Source of the DNA: Candidatus Hydrogenedentota bacterium
Lineage (GTDB): Bacteria; Hydrogenedentota; Hydrogenedentia; Hydrogenedentales; SLHB01
Assembly (NCBI GenBank): GCA_007136375.1
Contig: SLHB01000318.1
Span: forward strand, 1 to 5,459
Direction: 5' to 3'
DNA: 5,459 bases
Part shown: positions 1 to 5,459 of the stretch, piece after piece
Layout of the letters: the number at the start of each line of letters is the position of its first letter
Position numbering within the stretch: position 1 is the stretch's first letter
Program-made: the position numbers and the translations under genes
Notes under the pieces: model-generated
Seen by the model: only the letters and a program-made list of their open reading frames with translations
What the model was told of the DNA's origin: nothing
Database searches by the model: none

Positions 1-350
1 CGGTGACGGCGGAGAGTGTGGCCGCGCGCAGCAGCAGGTACGTGTATGCGGCGACCATCAGCACCGTCGTTGTCCTCATGGCGTCGACTTCCTTCTTCAC
101 GGCCGAAGTCGCTCACAACCCAGACGTATCCAATTACTTCGACGCCGTCTGGTGGACCGTTGTGACCGCGACGACCGTTGGGTACGGAGACATCTATCCC
201 GTGACCGTCCTTGGCCGTATCATTGCTATGATACTCATGATAATTGGAGTAGGACTTATCGGAACCGTGGCGGGTCTTGTGGGAGCGCTCGTGCTGGAAC
301 GTCAAGAGCAACTGAAGAATCCGCAAGGGCGCTCACGTCCGCCCGCCTGA
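1..350 (+). CDS. Potassium channel, pore-domain C-terminal part (5' partial)
   Basis: Pore module of a K+-selective channel in the cytoplasmic membrane. The frame is open from the window edge to TGA at 348-350. Counting from base 3, residues ~13-33 form a hydrophobic helix (S5-like). A pore helix with FDAVWWTVVTATTVGYGD follows, with the filter TVGYGD at residues 58-63 (bases 174-191), then IYPVTVLGRI and a long hydrophobic inner helix at ~70-95 (S6-like). A short polar tail ends in RSRPPA. The GTG at base 3 could in principle start a two-helix channel. However, there is no room to see a ribosome binding site, and the run 'RSSRYVYAATIS' before the first helix looks like the S4-S5 region of six-helix voltage-gated channels, so I treat the gene as truncated by the window. 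GC is about 59% by hand count, lower than downstream genes. It is separated by 131 bases from the next gene and is probably not part of that operon. The family is sure; gating type and full length are not. Confidence 0.85.
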   Translation, partial: VTAESVAARSSRYVYAATISTVVVLMASTSFFTAEVAHNPDVSNYFDAVWWTVVTATTVGYGDIYPVTVLGRIIAMILMIIGVGLIGTVAGLVGALVLERQEQLKNPQGRSRPPA

Positions 351-481
351 TACAGGACGCGGGGCATTGGAGCGGTGTCCCGAGTGTTTTTCGTATAACC
401 GGGTCAGGACTCATCCTGGTTTCGGGGCTTGCTTGCGAAGGACTGGGCCGTTGTCTCACACGATATCGAAAGGATCGGAAG
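351..481 (+). other. Intergenic leader between channel gene and arsS-type operon
   Basis: Non-coding gap of 131 bases. It must hold the operon promoter if transcription does not come through from upstream. A TATAAC at 394-399 is the only -10-like hexamer I see, and no -35 hexamer sits at normal spacing (TTGGAG at 367-372 is 21 bases away). A small inverted repeat CAGGA-ctca-TCCTG lies at 405-418. It has no following T-run, so it does not look like an intrinsic terminator for the channel gene. Frame 2 stays open through this region, but its translation has no family resemblance. Confidence 0.4.
469..474 (+). promoter_or_regulatory. Ribosome binding site of the arsS-type gene
   Basis: AAAGGA ends 7 bases before ATG 482, the best-spaced Shine-Dalgarno in the first half of the window. 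It fixes the start of the radical SAM gene at 482 and argues against the longer open frame that begins at 152. Confidence 0.6.
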
Positions 482-1477
482 ATGGCTTTTGCAGGCGCGA
501 CGGGAGGGACCGCCGTTGGACGGTCCCTCCGCGGTTTCGATGATTTCACCGCCGAAGCCGGCGCCGCCTCGCTTACGGGGCTCAGTCTTGAAACGGTGCA
601 GGTGAACATCGGCCTCAAGTGTAATCTGGCGTGCCGGCATTGCCATGTCGAGTCATCGCCGAAGCGCGAGGAGGAGATGTCCTGGGACACGATGGTGGAC
701 GTTCTCGCGGCCGTGGACCGCGCCGGGGCGGCGACGTTGGACATTACGGGCGGCGCGCCCGAAATGCATCCCCACTTCCGGCCGTTCGTGGAAGGCGCCC
801 TCGCGAAAGGACTTGATGTCACCGTCCGGACGAACCTGACCATCATGCTTGAGCCTGGGTACGAGGACCTGCCCGCGTTTTTTGCCGCGCGCGGCGTTCG
901 TCTCGTCGCCTCGTTGCCATGCTACTTGGCGGAGAACGTGGATAAGCAGCGGGGACGGCGCGTCCATCAGGAGAGTATGGAAGTTCTCCAACGCCTCAAT
1001 GAAGCGGGGTATGGCGTGCAGCCTGGAAAACCCCTGGACCTGGTCTACAATCCCTTGGGGCCGGGTTTGCCGCCTGATCAAGAGCAACTGGAGGAAGCCT
1101 ACCGCAACGTGTTGGGAGATGAGTTCGGAATCCGCTTCAATCATCTCTATGTCATTACCAACATCGCCATCGGCCGGTTTCTGGACGAATTGCGCCGATC
1201 GGGCAAGGCCGACGCGTATCAGCAACTCCTGCGGGACGCGTTTAATCCCGCGACGCTCCACGGCCTCATGTGCCGGCATCAGCTTCATGTCGGCTGGGAT
1301 GGCCGCATGTACGATTGTGACTTTAACTTCGCCATCGGCCTGCCGACCCGGACGGACGCGGCGCATGTCCGCGATTTCGATCCCGCTGTGTTCCGGAACC
1401 GCCCCATAGCGACTGGCGAACACTGCTTCGCGTGCACCGCCGGATGCGGCTCCTCGTGCGGGGGCGCGTTGGTGTGA
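482..1477 (+). CDS. arsS: ArsS-like radical SAM protein with C-terminal Cys-rich domain (DUF3641 type)
   Basis: Radical SAM enzyme, 331 residues, cytoplasmic. ArsS is known to join the 5'-deoxyadenosyl group of SAM to dimethylated arsenic, giving the precursor of arsenosugars; that role here is inferred from family. Seen: the [4Fe-4S] motif C47-x3-C51-x2-C54 (CNLACRHC) after the strand VQVNIG, followed by HVESSP; the glycine-rich DITGGAPEM at 87-95, the typical 'GGAPE' of this family; PLDLVYNPLGPGLPPDQ in the middle; then the C-terminal domain with C264 (MCRHQLHVGWDG), C279 (YDCDFN) and HCFACTAGCGSSCGG carrying C315, C318, C322 and C326. Some relatives use selenocysteine in this domain; here every such position is a TGC/TGT codon, so this is an all-cysteine version. 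The start at ATG 482 has a good Shine-Dalgarno and gives about 18 residues before FDDFTAEAG, where many relatives would begin. A perfect hairpin lies in these first codons. First gene of the operon. Confidence 0.9.
   Translation: MAFAGATGGTAVGRSLRGFDDFTAEAGAASLTGLSLETVQVNIGLKCNLACRHCHVESSPKREEEMSWDTMVDVLAAVDRAGAATLDITGGAPEMHPHFRPFVEGALAKGLDVTVRTNLTIMLEPGYEDLPAFFAARGVRLVASLPCYLAENVDKQRGRRVHQESMEVLQRLNEAGYGVQPGKPLDLVYNPLGPGLPPDQEQLEEAYRNVLGDEFGIRFNHLYVITNIAIGRFLDELRRSGKADAYQQLLRDAFNPATLHGLMCRHQLHVGWDGRMYDCDFNFAIGLPTRTDAAHVRDFDPAVFRNRPIATGEHCFACTAGCGSSCGGALV
503..530 (+). repeat. Perfect 10-bp inverted repeat in the 5' end of the arsS-type gene
   Basis: GGAGGGACCG at 503-512 pairs perfectly with CGGTCCCTCC at 521-530 around the 8-base loop CCGTTGGA. 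The hairpin starts 21 bases after the first base of the start codon, within the poorly conserved N-terminal residues. In mRNA it would be a very stable GC-rich stem and could affect early elongation or ribosome loading. No T-run follows, so it is not a standard intrinsic terminator. Regulatory function is not demonstrated. Confidence 0.6.
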
Positions 1478-1527
1478 GCCTAGGGTTCACGGCACAGCCT
1501 CGGCGGCGCGCGGCGTGGCGACCCTCC

Positions 1528-3135
1528 ATGGCCGCTGCTAACACACCCCGCGTCCCGAGAACGGTGTTCATCACCGGGGCGACAGGCGGCATTGGCTTGG
1601 CCCTGGCCCGGCGTCTTCATGAACGGGGAGACCGGGTCCTTCTTCATGGCCGCCGTTCCTTCGCCGGTTTGCCGGACGACGTGGCCGCCCTTGGGCCTTA
1701 TTGCCAAGCTGATCTCACGGATCCCAGTTGTCACGAGACCGTCGCGGGATTCCTCGGCGCCCACGGTGTGGAGGCCTTGGACGTGCTTGTGCTCAATGCG
1801 GCCACCGGCTACTACGGAAGCGTTGCGGAGCAGCCGCCGGACAGCATCGTCGAGGCGATCCAAACGAACCTCGCGGCGCCAATTTCGCTTACCCACGCGC
1901 TGTTGCCCCGGGTGGAGCGCGCCGGTGGAAGGATCTGTTTCCTAAGCTCCATTGTGTCTTCGCTGCCGAGCAGAAACTTGGCCGTCTATGCGGCGACGAA
2001 GGCCGCATTGGAAGGCTTCGCCCGGAACCTTCGTGTCGAAACGCGGGGCCGCGTGAACGTTCAGATCGCCCGGCCCGGGCCCACGCACACGGGAATGCAT
2101 GAGAAGGCGGGCTTGACCCGGGAGCAGATGGATTGGGAGCGCTTCACGCCGGCCGGCGTGGCCGCGGCGCGCTTGGAGCGGCTCCTGGACAGCGGTAGCC
2201 GAGCCCGCGCCCTTGGCGTTGGGAATCAGCTCCTATGGACCGCGGGCCGCGCGTTCCCCCGGTTGATTGACGGGGCGATGCGGCGCCGGGTGGCGGTCCG
2301 CGCCGCAAGCGCCTCCGCTGGTGACGGGCCACGGCGATGTTTCGTCACGGGCGTGGCCGACGGGATAGGGCGCGCCCTCGCCCATCGTTTCGCGCGGGCT
2401 GGCTATGGTGTGGCTGGCGCCGACATCGATGCGGAGAAGGGGGAGCGGGTCATGGCCGAGCTGCGGGACATGGGGGTGGAGGCGGAGTTCATTCACGCGG
2501 ACCTGCGCGATCCCGGATGCGTGGAGCGGACCATTGCGTCACTGGCCAACGGACCGCCCATGGATGTGATCGTTCACAATGCGGGCGTGAGCGCGGCCGG
2601 GGCCTTCTGGAAGATTCCTTTGGAGGACCAGAATTCCGTTCTCGCATTGAACTTGCAAGCCCCGCTCCTCCTTACGGCGGGCTTGATCCGCGAAGGGCGG
2701 GTTAAGGAAGACGGGGCGTTGATCTTTATCGCGTCCCTGTCCTGTTATGTCGGCTACCCGGGCGCGACGGTCTACGCAGCGGCCAAAGACGGCCTCGCCG
2801 CTTACGCCCGCGCGTTGTCCATCGCCTTGGCGCCCGGCCGGCATGTTATGACGGTGTACCCCGGCCCTGTGCGCACGGCCCACGCGGAACGGTACAGTCC
2901 GGACAACAGCCGCGCCCACCGGCGGATGGCTCCGGAGACGTTGGCGTCTTCCATCTTCAACGGCCTGGCGCGGAAACGCCGCGTATTGGTCCCCGGCGCC
3001 ACGAATCGGTGCGTGGCGGCGCTGGCCCACTGCTGGCCCGGACCCTTCGAGCGCATGATGCGCCGCACCCTATTCGACAAGCTTGCCGCCAGTGCGGAAA
3101 GCGGTGGATCTCAAGAACATGACTCCGAGGAATAA
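1528..3135 (+). CDS. Tandem double short-chain dehydrogenase/reductase (SDR-SDR fusion)
   Basis: A 535-residue protein with two complete classical SDR domains, each about twice-repeated length 250-270. Domain 1: cofactor loop TGATGGIG (16-23), HGRR (40-43) after the second strand, N90-A-A, and catalytic N114, S141, Y154, K158 (YAATK). Domain 2: TGVADGIG (274-281), D299 after the second strand, HNAG with N351, and N375, S403, Y416, K420 (YAAAK). Both active sites are intact. By the usual SDR rule, arginines in domain 1 suggest NADP(H) and D299 in domain 2 suggests NAD(H). Each half ends in a similar tail (GNQLLW...MRRR at ~232-252; TNRCVA...MMRR at ~492-513), so the whole unit including the tail was probably duplicated. 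Start: ATG 1528 leaves 11 residues before the first strand but has only a weak ribosome site; GTG 1474, overlapping the previous stop as GTGA, is a fair alternative that adds 18 residues. Substrate is unknown; context suggests a sugar redox step in the ArsS pathway. Confidence 0.9.
   Translation: MAAANTPRVPRTVFITGATGGIGLALARRLHERGDRVLLHGRRSFAGLPDDVAALGPYCQADLTDPSCHETVAGFLGAHGVEALDVLVLNAATGYYGSVAEQPPDSIVEAIQTNLAAPISLTHALLPRVERAGGRICFLSSIVSSLPSRNLAVYAATKAALEGFARNLRVETRGRVNVQIARPGPTHTGMHEKAGLTREQMDWERFTPAGVAAARLERLLDSGSRARALGVGNQLLWTAGRAFPRLIDGAMRRRVAVRAASASAGDGPRRCFVTGVADGIGRALAHRFARAGYGVAGADIDAEKGERVMAELRDMGVEAEFIHADLRDPGCVERTIASLANGPPMDVIVHNAGVSAAGAFWKIPLEDQNSVLALNLQAPLLLTAGLIREGRVKEDGALIFIASLSCYVGYPGATVYAAAKDGLAAYARALSIALAPGRHVMTVYPGPVRTAHAERYSPDNSRAHRRMAPETLASSIFNGLARKRRVLVPGATNRCVAALAHCWPGPFERMMRRTLFDKLAASAESGGSQEHDSEE
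3127..3131 (+). promoter_or_regulatory. Ribosome binding site of the TVP38/TMEM64 gene
   Basis: GAGGA lies inside the last codons of the SDR gene, 7 bases before ATG 3139. With only 3 bases between the upstream TAA and this ATG, translation of the two genes is probably coupled. Confidence 0.65.
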
Positions 3136-3138
3136 CGC

Positions 3139-4116
3139 ATGAGCGCGGAGGCCCAGCCCGGGGGCGGTCCTTCCCAGACTCAACCGCATGGCCAGAGCAG
3201 GCCGAAGCCGTCCAGGGCGGCGCAGGGCGTAAAGTTCACCGCTATCGGCGTGACCGTCCTCGCGCTCCTGGCGGCGGTTCAAGGGCTGCCCGTGACCGAG
3301 AGCTTGGAGCGCGCCATCAACTGGGTCGATCAGCTTGGCGCAGCCGGTCCCGCCGTGTTCGTCGCCATCTACTTTGTGGCCACGATGCTGATGTTGCCCG
3401 CGTGGCCTCTCTCGGTCGCGGCAGGCATGCTCTTCGGCTTGCTCGGTGGAACACTGACCGTGGTGGCCGGCGCGACGGCCGGCGCGGCGGGAGCGTTTGT
3501 TCTGACCCGCTATCTGGCGCGCGGTTTCGTGGAGGAGAAGATCCGCCACTATCCCCGATTCGCCGCGGTGGACCGCGCGGTGGGCCAGGGGGGATGGAAG
3601 ATTGTCGCCTTGCTTCGTCTCTCGCCGGCGCTGCCGTTTACGCTGCAAAACTACGTCTATGGCCTGACCGCGATCCGTTTCTGGCCCTGCATCCTCGCCA
3701 CGGCGGGCGCCATTCTCCCCGGCGTGTTCATGTACGTGTACATCGGCTACGCGGGCCGCGCGGGGCTAAGCGCCGCGGCTGAAGGCGCCCCCGCGGGTCC
3801 GGCGCAGTACGCGCTGCTCGGCGCCGGCCTCATAGCGACGGTCGTAGTGACGGTGTACGTCACCCGCTTGGCGCGCAAAGCCATCCGGCAGTACGGGGAA
3901 CTCGCGCCGGAGGCGGAGAACGCGGAGGCGGGGACCGTCGCGGCGGCCAGCGCGGGTGGGGCTCACCCCTGGCGCGGCGCGATCGTCGCTGTCGTTGCGG
4001 CGGTGCTGGCTGTATTCTTAGCCGGCCTCATCCACATTCAACCCGCTTTCATCGCAGACGTCCTCGCGCCGCCAGCCGCCGCCGGGGTCCAGGTTCATCC
4101 GTTGCATGGGCGATGA
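3139..4116 (+). CDS. TVP38/TMEM64 (VTT, SNARE-associated) family membrane protein
   Basis: Integral membrane protein of 325 residues, of the DedA-related VTT superfamily. Some members of this superfamily act in lipid scrambling or transport; the substrate here is unknown. Seen: a polar Pro/Gln/Ser-rich N-terminus (1-30), a first helix at ~33-50, and the VTT core starting with AIYFVATMLMLPAWPLSVAAG (to ~96), the Gly/Ala-rich stretch FGLLGG...AGAAGAF, and RYLAR. It continues with the signature RLSPALPFTLQNYVYGLT, whose key residues are R160, P163 and N171, and a following hydrophobic segment with FMYVYIGYAG. A further helix (AQYALLGAGLIATVVVTVYV) is followed by a basic patch, an Ala/Glu-rich linker and one more hydrophobic helix at ~281-301. 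That last helix and the short tail after it go beyond the usual core. VTT genes are often seen beside ArsS and the associated transferases, so a role at the membrane in the same pathway is plausible but inferred. The end overlaps the next gene by 11 bases. Confidence 0.9.
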   Translation: MSAEAQPGGGPSQTQPHGQSRPKPSRAAQGVKFTAIGVTVLALLAAVQGLPVTESLERAINWVDQLGAAGPAVFVAIYFVATMLMLPAWPLSVAAGMLFGLLGGTLTVVAGATAGAAGAFVLTRYLARGFVEEKIRHYPRFAAVDRAVGQGGWKIVALLRLSPALPFTLQNYVYGLTAIRFWPCILATAGAILPGVFMYVYIGYAGRAGLSAAAEGAPAGPAQYALLGAGLIATVVVTVYVTRLARKAIRQYGELAPEAENAEAGTVAAASAGGAHPWRGAIVAVVAAVLAVFLAGLIHIQPAFIADVLAPPAAAGVQVHPLHGR

Positions 4117-5459
4117 CCCGCGGATCGCCGTCATCGTTCTAGCGGCAAACGATACACCGGATCTGGGCGCCCTGATTGAGGCCCTTCCTTCCAATATCAC
4201 CCAGCGTATCGTTGTGGAGAGCGGCGCCGGCGGCGCTAGTCCGGCGGTCGAACAGCGAGGCCTGGAAGTGGTGAGGGAGCCGCGCCGGAGCTATGGGGCG
4301 GCCTGTCTGCGCGGTCTCGCCGCAGTGGCGGATCCGGATATTGTCGCGGTTCTCGGCGGCGCTCCCGGCGCGATCCATGAACTCGTCCAGCCGATCATCG
4401 CGGGCGAAGCAGACTTTGTCACGGGTTCTGATCGCCCGGCGTTTCCAGCACGTTCGGGGGAGGGCGCCGTCGCTTCGTTCGCTCGCTGGATTCGGAGGGC
4501 GTCGGCCGGGAGCCCTGATCAATCGTGGGCGGCCCGCTTCGACGCGCTCCGGTTTCTTGCCTCATCTGGATCCGACTTCGATCGGACAGCGGCGATTCTT
4601 GCCCAGGCGCGGAAAGCAGGGCTTCGGGTCCTGGACGGTGCAGGACCCGAAACCCGGGCGACGCATGCCGCTCCGGCGCGAGCGTTTCCAAGGCGGAGAC
4701 TCGTCGTGTTCACCCGCTATCCCGAGCCTGGCGCCGCGAAGACTCGGTTGATTCCCGCCCTCGGCGCGGAGGGCGCGGCGGCGTTGCAGCGGGAGATGAC
4801 GGCGCACACGCTGAACGCGGCGGCGCACTGGGCCATAGGACGGCCAGGCTGCGAAGTGGAGATCCGTTTCACCGGCGCCAGCGCTGACGCGATGGCGGAA
4901 CTATTCGGACCGGGGCGCCGCTACCGGCCTCAGGGCGGTGGGGACCTTGGCGAACGGCTCAAGCGCGCCTTTGCGGATGCGGCCGGCCATGACGGCGTGA
5001 TCGCCATCGGGGCGGACTGTCCCGGCGTGGACGCCTCCGTACTGGAGGAAGCGTTTGCGGCATTGGAACACAGCGACGCGGTCATAGGCCCGGCGGCGGA
5101 CGGCGGGTATTACCTCATCGGGCTGCGCCGCCCCGCGCCCGCGCTCTTCGAAGGGATCGAGTGGGGGACTGGGTCCGTGCTCAGACAAACCAAGGCCGCC
5201 TGTGAACGCCTGGGGCTTGCCGTGGCCTGGTTGGAGGAACGAGCCGACGTGGACAAACCGGCGGATTTGCCAGTTTGGGAAGCAGCGCGTCCCCGGAACG
5301 GCGAGGGCCCGTCGCCGTGGCTCTCGATAGTTGTCCCTGTACTGAATGAAGGCCCGCGCCTTATTGAAACCCTCGCCCATATCGGAGCCTCGCCAGGCGT
5401 CGAAGTCATCGTGGCCGACGGCGGGAGCGCCGATGGTTCTCTCGGCGCCGCGCGCGGCC
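4106..5459 (+). CDS. Three-domain glycosyltransferase fusion: degenerate GT2 + TIGR04282/DUF2064 + TIGR04283-like GT2 (3' partial)
   Basis: Continuous frame without a stop from ATG 4106 to the window edge, 451 codons so far. Domain 1 (~7-185) resembles GT2/DPM-type transferases: IAVIVLAANDTPDL, VVREPRRSYGAA (55-66), IIAGEADFVTGSD (97-109), and a C-terminal KAGLRVLD. The acidic catalytic motifs are missing: ESGAGG at 38-43 where DDGS is usual, and LGGAPG at 83-88 where a DAD motif is usual. Domain 2 (~198-390) matches the rSAM-associated transferase 1 family: FTRYPEPGAAKTRL (202-215), QGGGDLGERL (276-285), GADCPG (302-307), GPAADGGYYLIG (328-339), IEWGTGSVL and DVDKPADL (from D381). Domain 3 (from ~405) opens as a GT2 of the rSAM-associated transferase 2 family: LSIVVPVLNE (406-415) and ADGGSADGS (437-445), then runs off the window. 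The first ATG overlaps the VTT gene by 11 bases; its ribosome site is weak, so coupled translation is likely. Predicted to act on a nucleotide sugar or sugar precursor in arsenosugar-type biosynthesis; the precise reaction is unknown. Confidence 0.88.
   Translation, partial: MGDDPRIAVIVLAANDTPDLGALIEALPSNITQRIVVESGAGGASPAVEQRGLEVVREPRRSYGAACLRGLAAVADPDIVAVLGGAPGAIHELVQPIIAGEADFVTGSDRPAFPARSGEGAVASFARWIRRASAGSPDQSWAARFDALRFLASSGSDFDRTAAILAQARKAGLRVLDGAGPETRATHAAPARAFPRRRLVVFTRYPEPGAAKTRLIPALGAEGAAALQREMTAHTLNAAAHWAIGRPGCEVEIRFTGASADAMAELFGPGRRYRPQGGGDLGERLKRAFADAAGHDGVIAIGADCPGVDASVLEEAFAALEHSDAVIGPAADGGYYLIGLRRPAPALFEGIEWGTGSVLRQTKAACERLGLAVAWLEERADVDKPADLPVWEAARPRNGEGPSPWLSIVVPVLNEGPRLIETLAHIGASPGVEVIVADGGSADGSLGAARG
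4623..4651 (+). repeat. Perfect 11-bp inverted repeat near the domain 1/2 boundary of the transferase fusion
   Basis: TTCGGGTCCTG at 4623-4633 pairs perfectly with CAGGACCCGAA at 4641-4651 around the 7-base loop GACGGTG. It lies in the codons for about residues 173-182, just before the linker into the DUF2064-like domain, which begins near residue 198. No T-run follows. Function, if any, is unknown. Confidence 0.6.
5298..5318 (+). repeat. 7-bp inverted repeat in the domain 2/3 linker of the transferase fusion
   Basis: ACGGCGA at 5298-5304 pairs with TCGCCGT at 5312-5318 around the 7-base loop GGGCCCG. It falls in the Pro/Gly-rich linker (about residues 398-405) immediately before the third domain. 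A 7-bp match in GC-rich DNA may well be chance. Confidence 0.35.

Noticed and set aside
367..399. Possible sigma70 promoter: TTGGAG at 367-372 and TATAAC at 394-399.
   Set aside because: The spacer is 21 bases, too long for a normal promoter, and the -35 match is poor.
405..418. Small hairpin CAGGA-ctca-TCCTG as a terminator of the channel gene.
   Set aside because: The stem is only 5 bp of strong pairs and no T-run follows.
152..481. Frame 2 stays open upstream of the radical SAM gene, allowing an N-terminal extension of 110 residues.
   Set aside because: The extension overlaps the clearly coding potassium channel pore, its translation is Arg-rich without family resemblance, and ATG 482 has its own well-placed Shine-Dalgarno.
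2072..2081. 10-base palindrome GGCCCGGGCC.
   Set aside because: It falls in the codons of the conserved ARPGPTHT segment of the first SDR domain and is explained by GC-rich codon choice.
201..3260. The word GTGACCGTCCT occurs both in the channel gene (201-211) and in the VTT gene (about 3250-3260).
   Set aside because: An 11-base match between two hydrophobic-helix coding regions with similar codons, with no extension on either side; probably chance.
256..3648. Several long open frames on the - strand (for example 653-1423, 2539-3030, 3070-3648).
   Set aside because: They lie antisense to genes with intact motifs, are rich in Arg/Gly/Pro as expected for shadows of high-GC codons, and show no recognisable domains.
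4113..4116. ATGA overlap suggesting the next gene starts at ATG 4113.
   Set aside because: That ATG is in a different frame from the transferase fusion; the fusion frame starts at ATG 4106.

Overview
The window comes from a high-GC bacterium: roughly 65% GC in the main genes by hand count of sample lines, with strong G/C preference at third codon positions. No ribosomal RNA, tRNA or other lineage marker is present, so I do not name a phylum. All genes lie on the + strand. No insertion sequence, CRISPR array or RNA gene is visible.

Layout. (1) Bases 1-350 hold the C-terminal part of a potassium channel with the TVGYGD selectivity filter; its start lies upstream of the window. (2) A 131-base gap (351-481) ends in a good Shine-Dalgarno site. 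(3) A tightly packed run of four genes follows: a radical SAM protein of the ArsS / rSAM-Cys-rich type (482-1477); a 535-residue protein made of two complete SDR oxidoreductases in tandem (1528-3135); a TVP38/TMEM64 (VTT) membrane protein (3139-4116); and a long frame, 4106 to the window edge and still open, that encodes three glycosyltransferase-fold domains in one chain. Junctions in this run are a 50-base gap (or a 4-base overlap with the alternative start), a 3-base gap and an 11-base overlap, which suggests one operon with translational coupling.

How the genes fit together. ArsS-type radical SAM proteins with the C-terminal Cys-rich domain are known to co-occur with two transferase families, 'rSAM/selenodomain-associated 1' (TIGR04282, DUF2064-like) and '2' (TIGR04283, GT2-like), now annotated as arsenosugar-biosynthesis glycosyltransferases. 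Both occur here, fused, behind a third GT2/DPM-like domain whose catalytic motifs are gone. The best reading is an arsenosugar (or related organo-arsenic/selenium natural product) operon: ArsS makes the adenosyl-derived intermediate, the SDR pair may do redox steps on the sugar, the transferase fusion may attach the aglycone or nucleotide sugar, and the VTT protein may act at the membrane. Only the ArsS and transferase assignments rest on clear motifs; the roles of the SDR and VTT genes are inferred from context. No arsM methyltransferase is in view; it may lie downstream.

Most notable items: the triple transferase fusion with a degenerate first domain, the double SDR with different predicted cofactor preference in each half, a perfect 10-bp inverted repeat just inside arsS, and a perfect 11-bp inverted repeat close to a domain junction in the transferase fusion.
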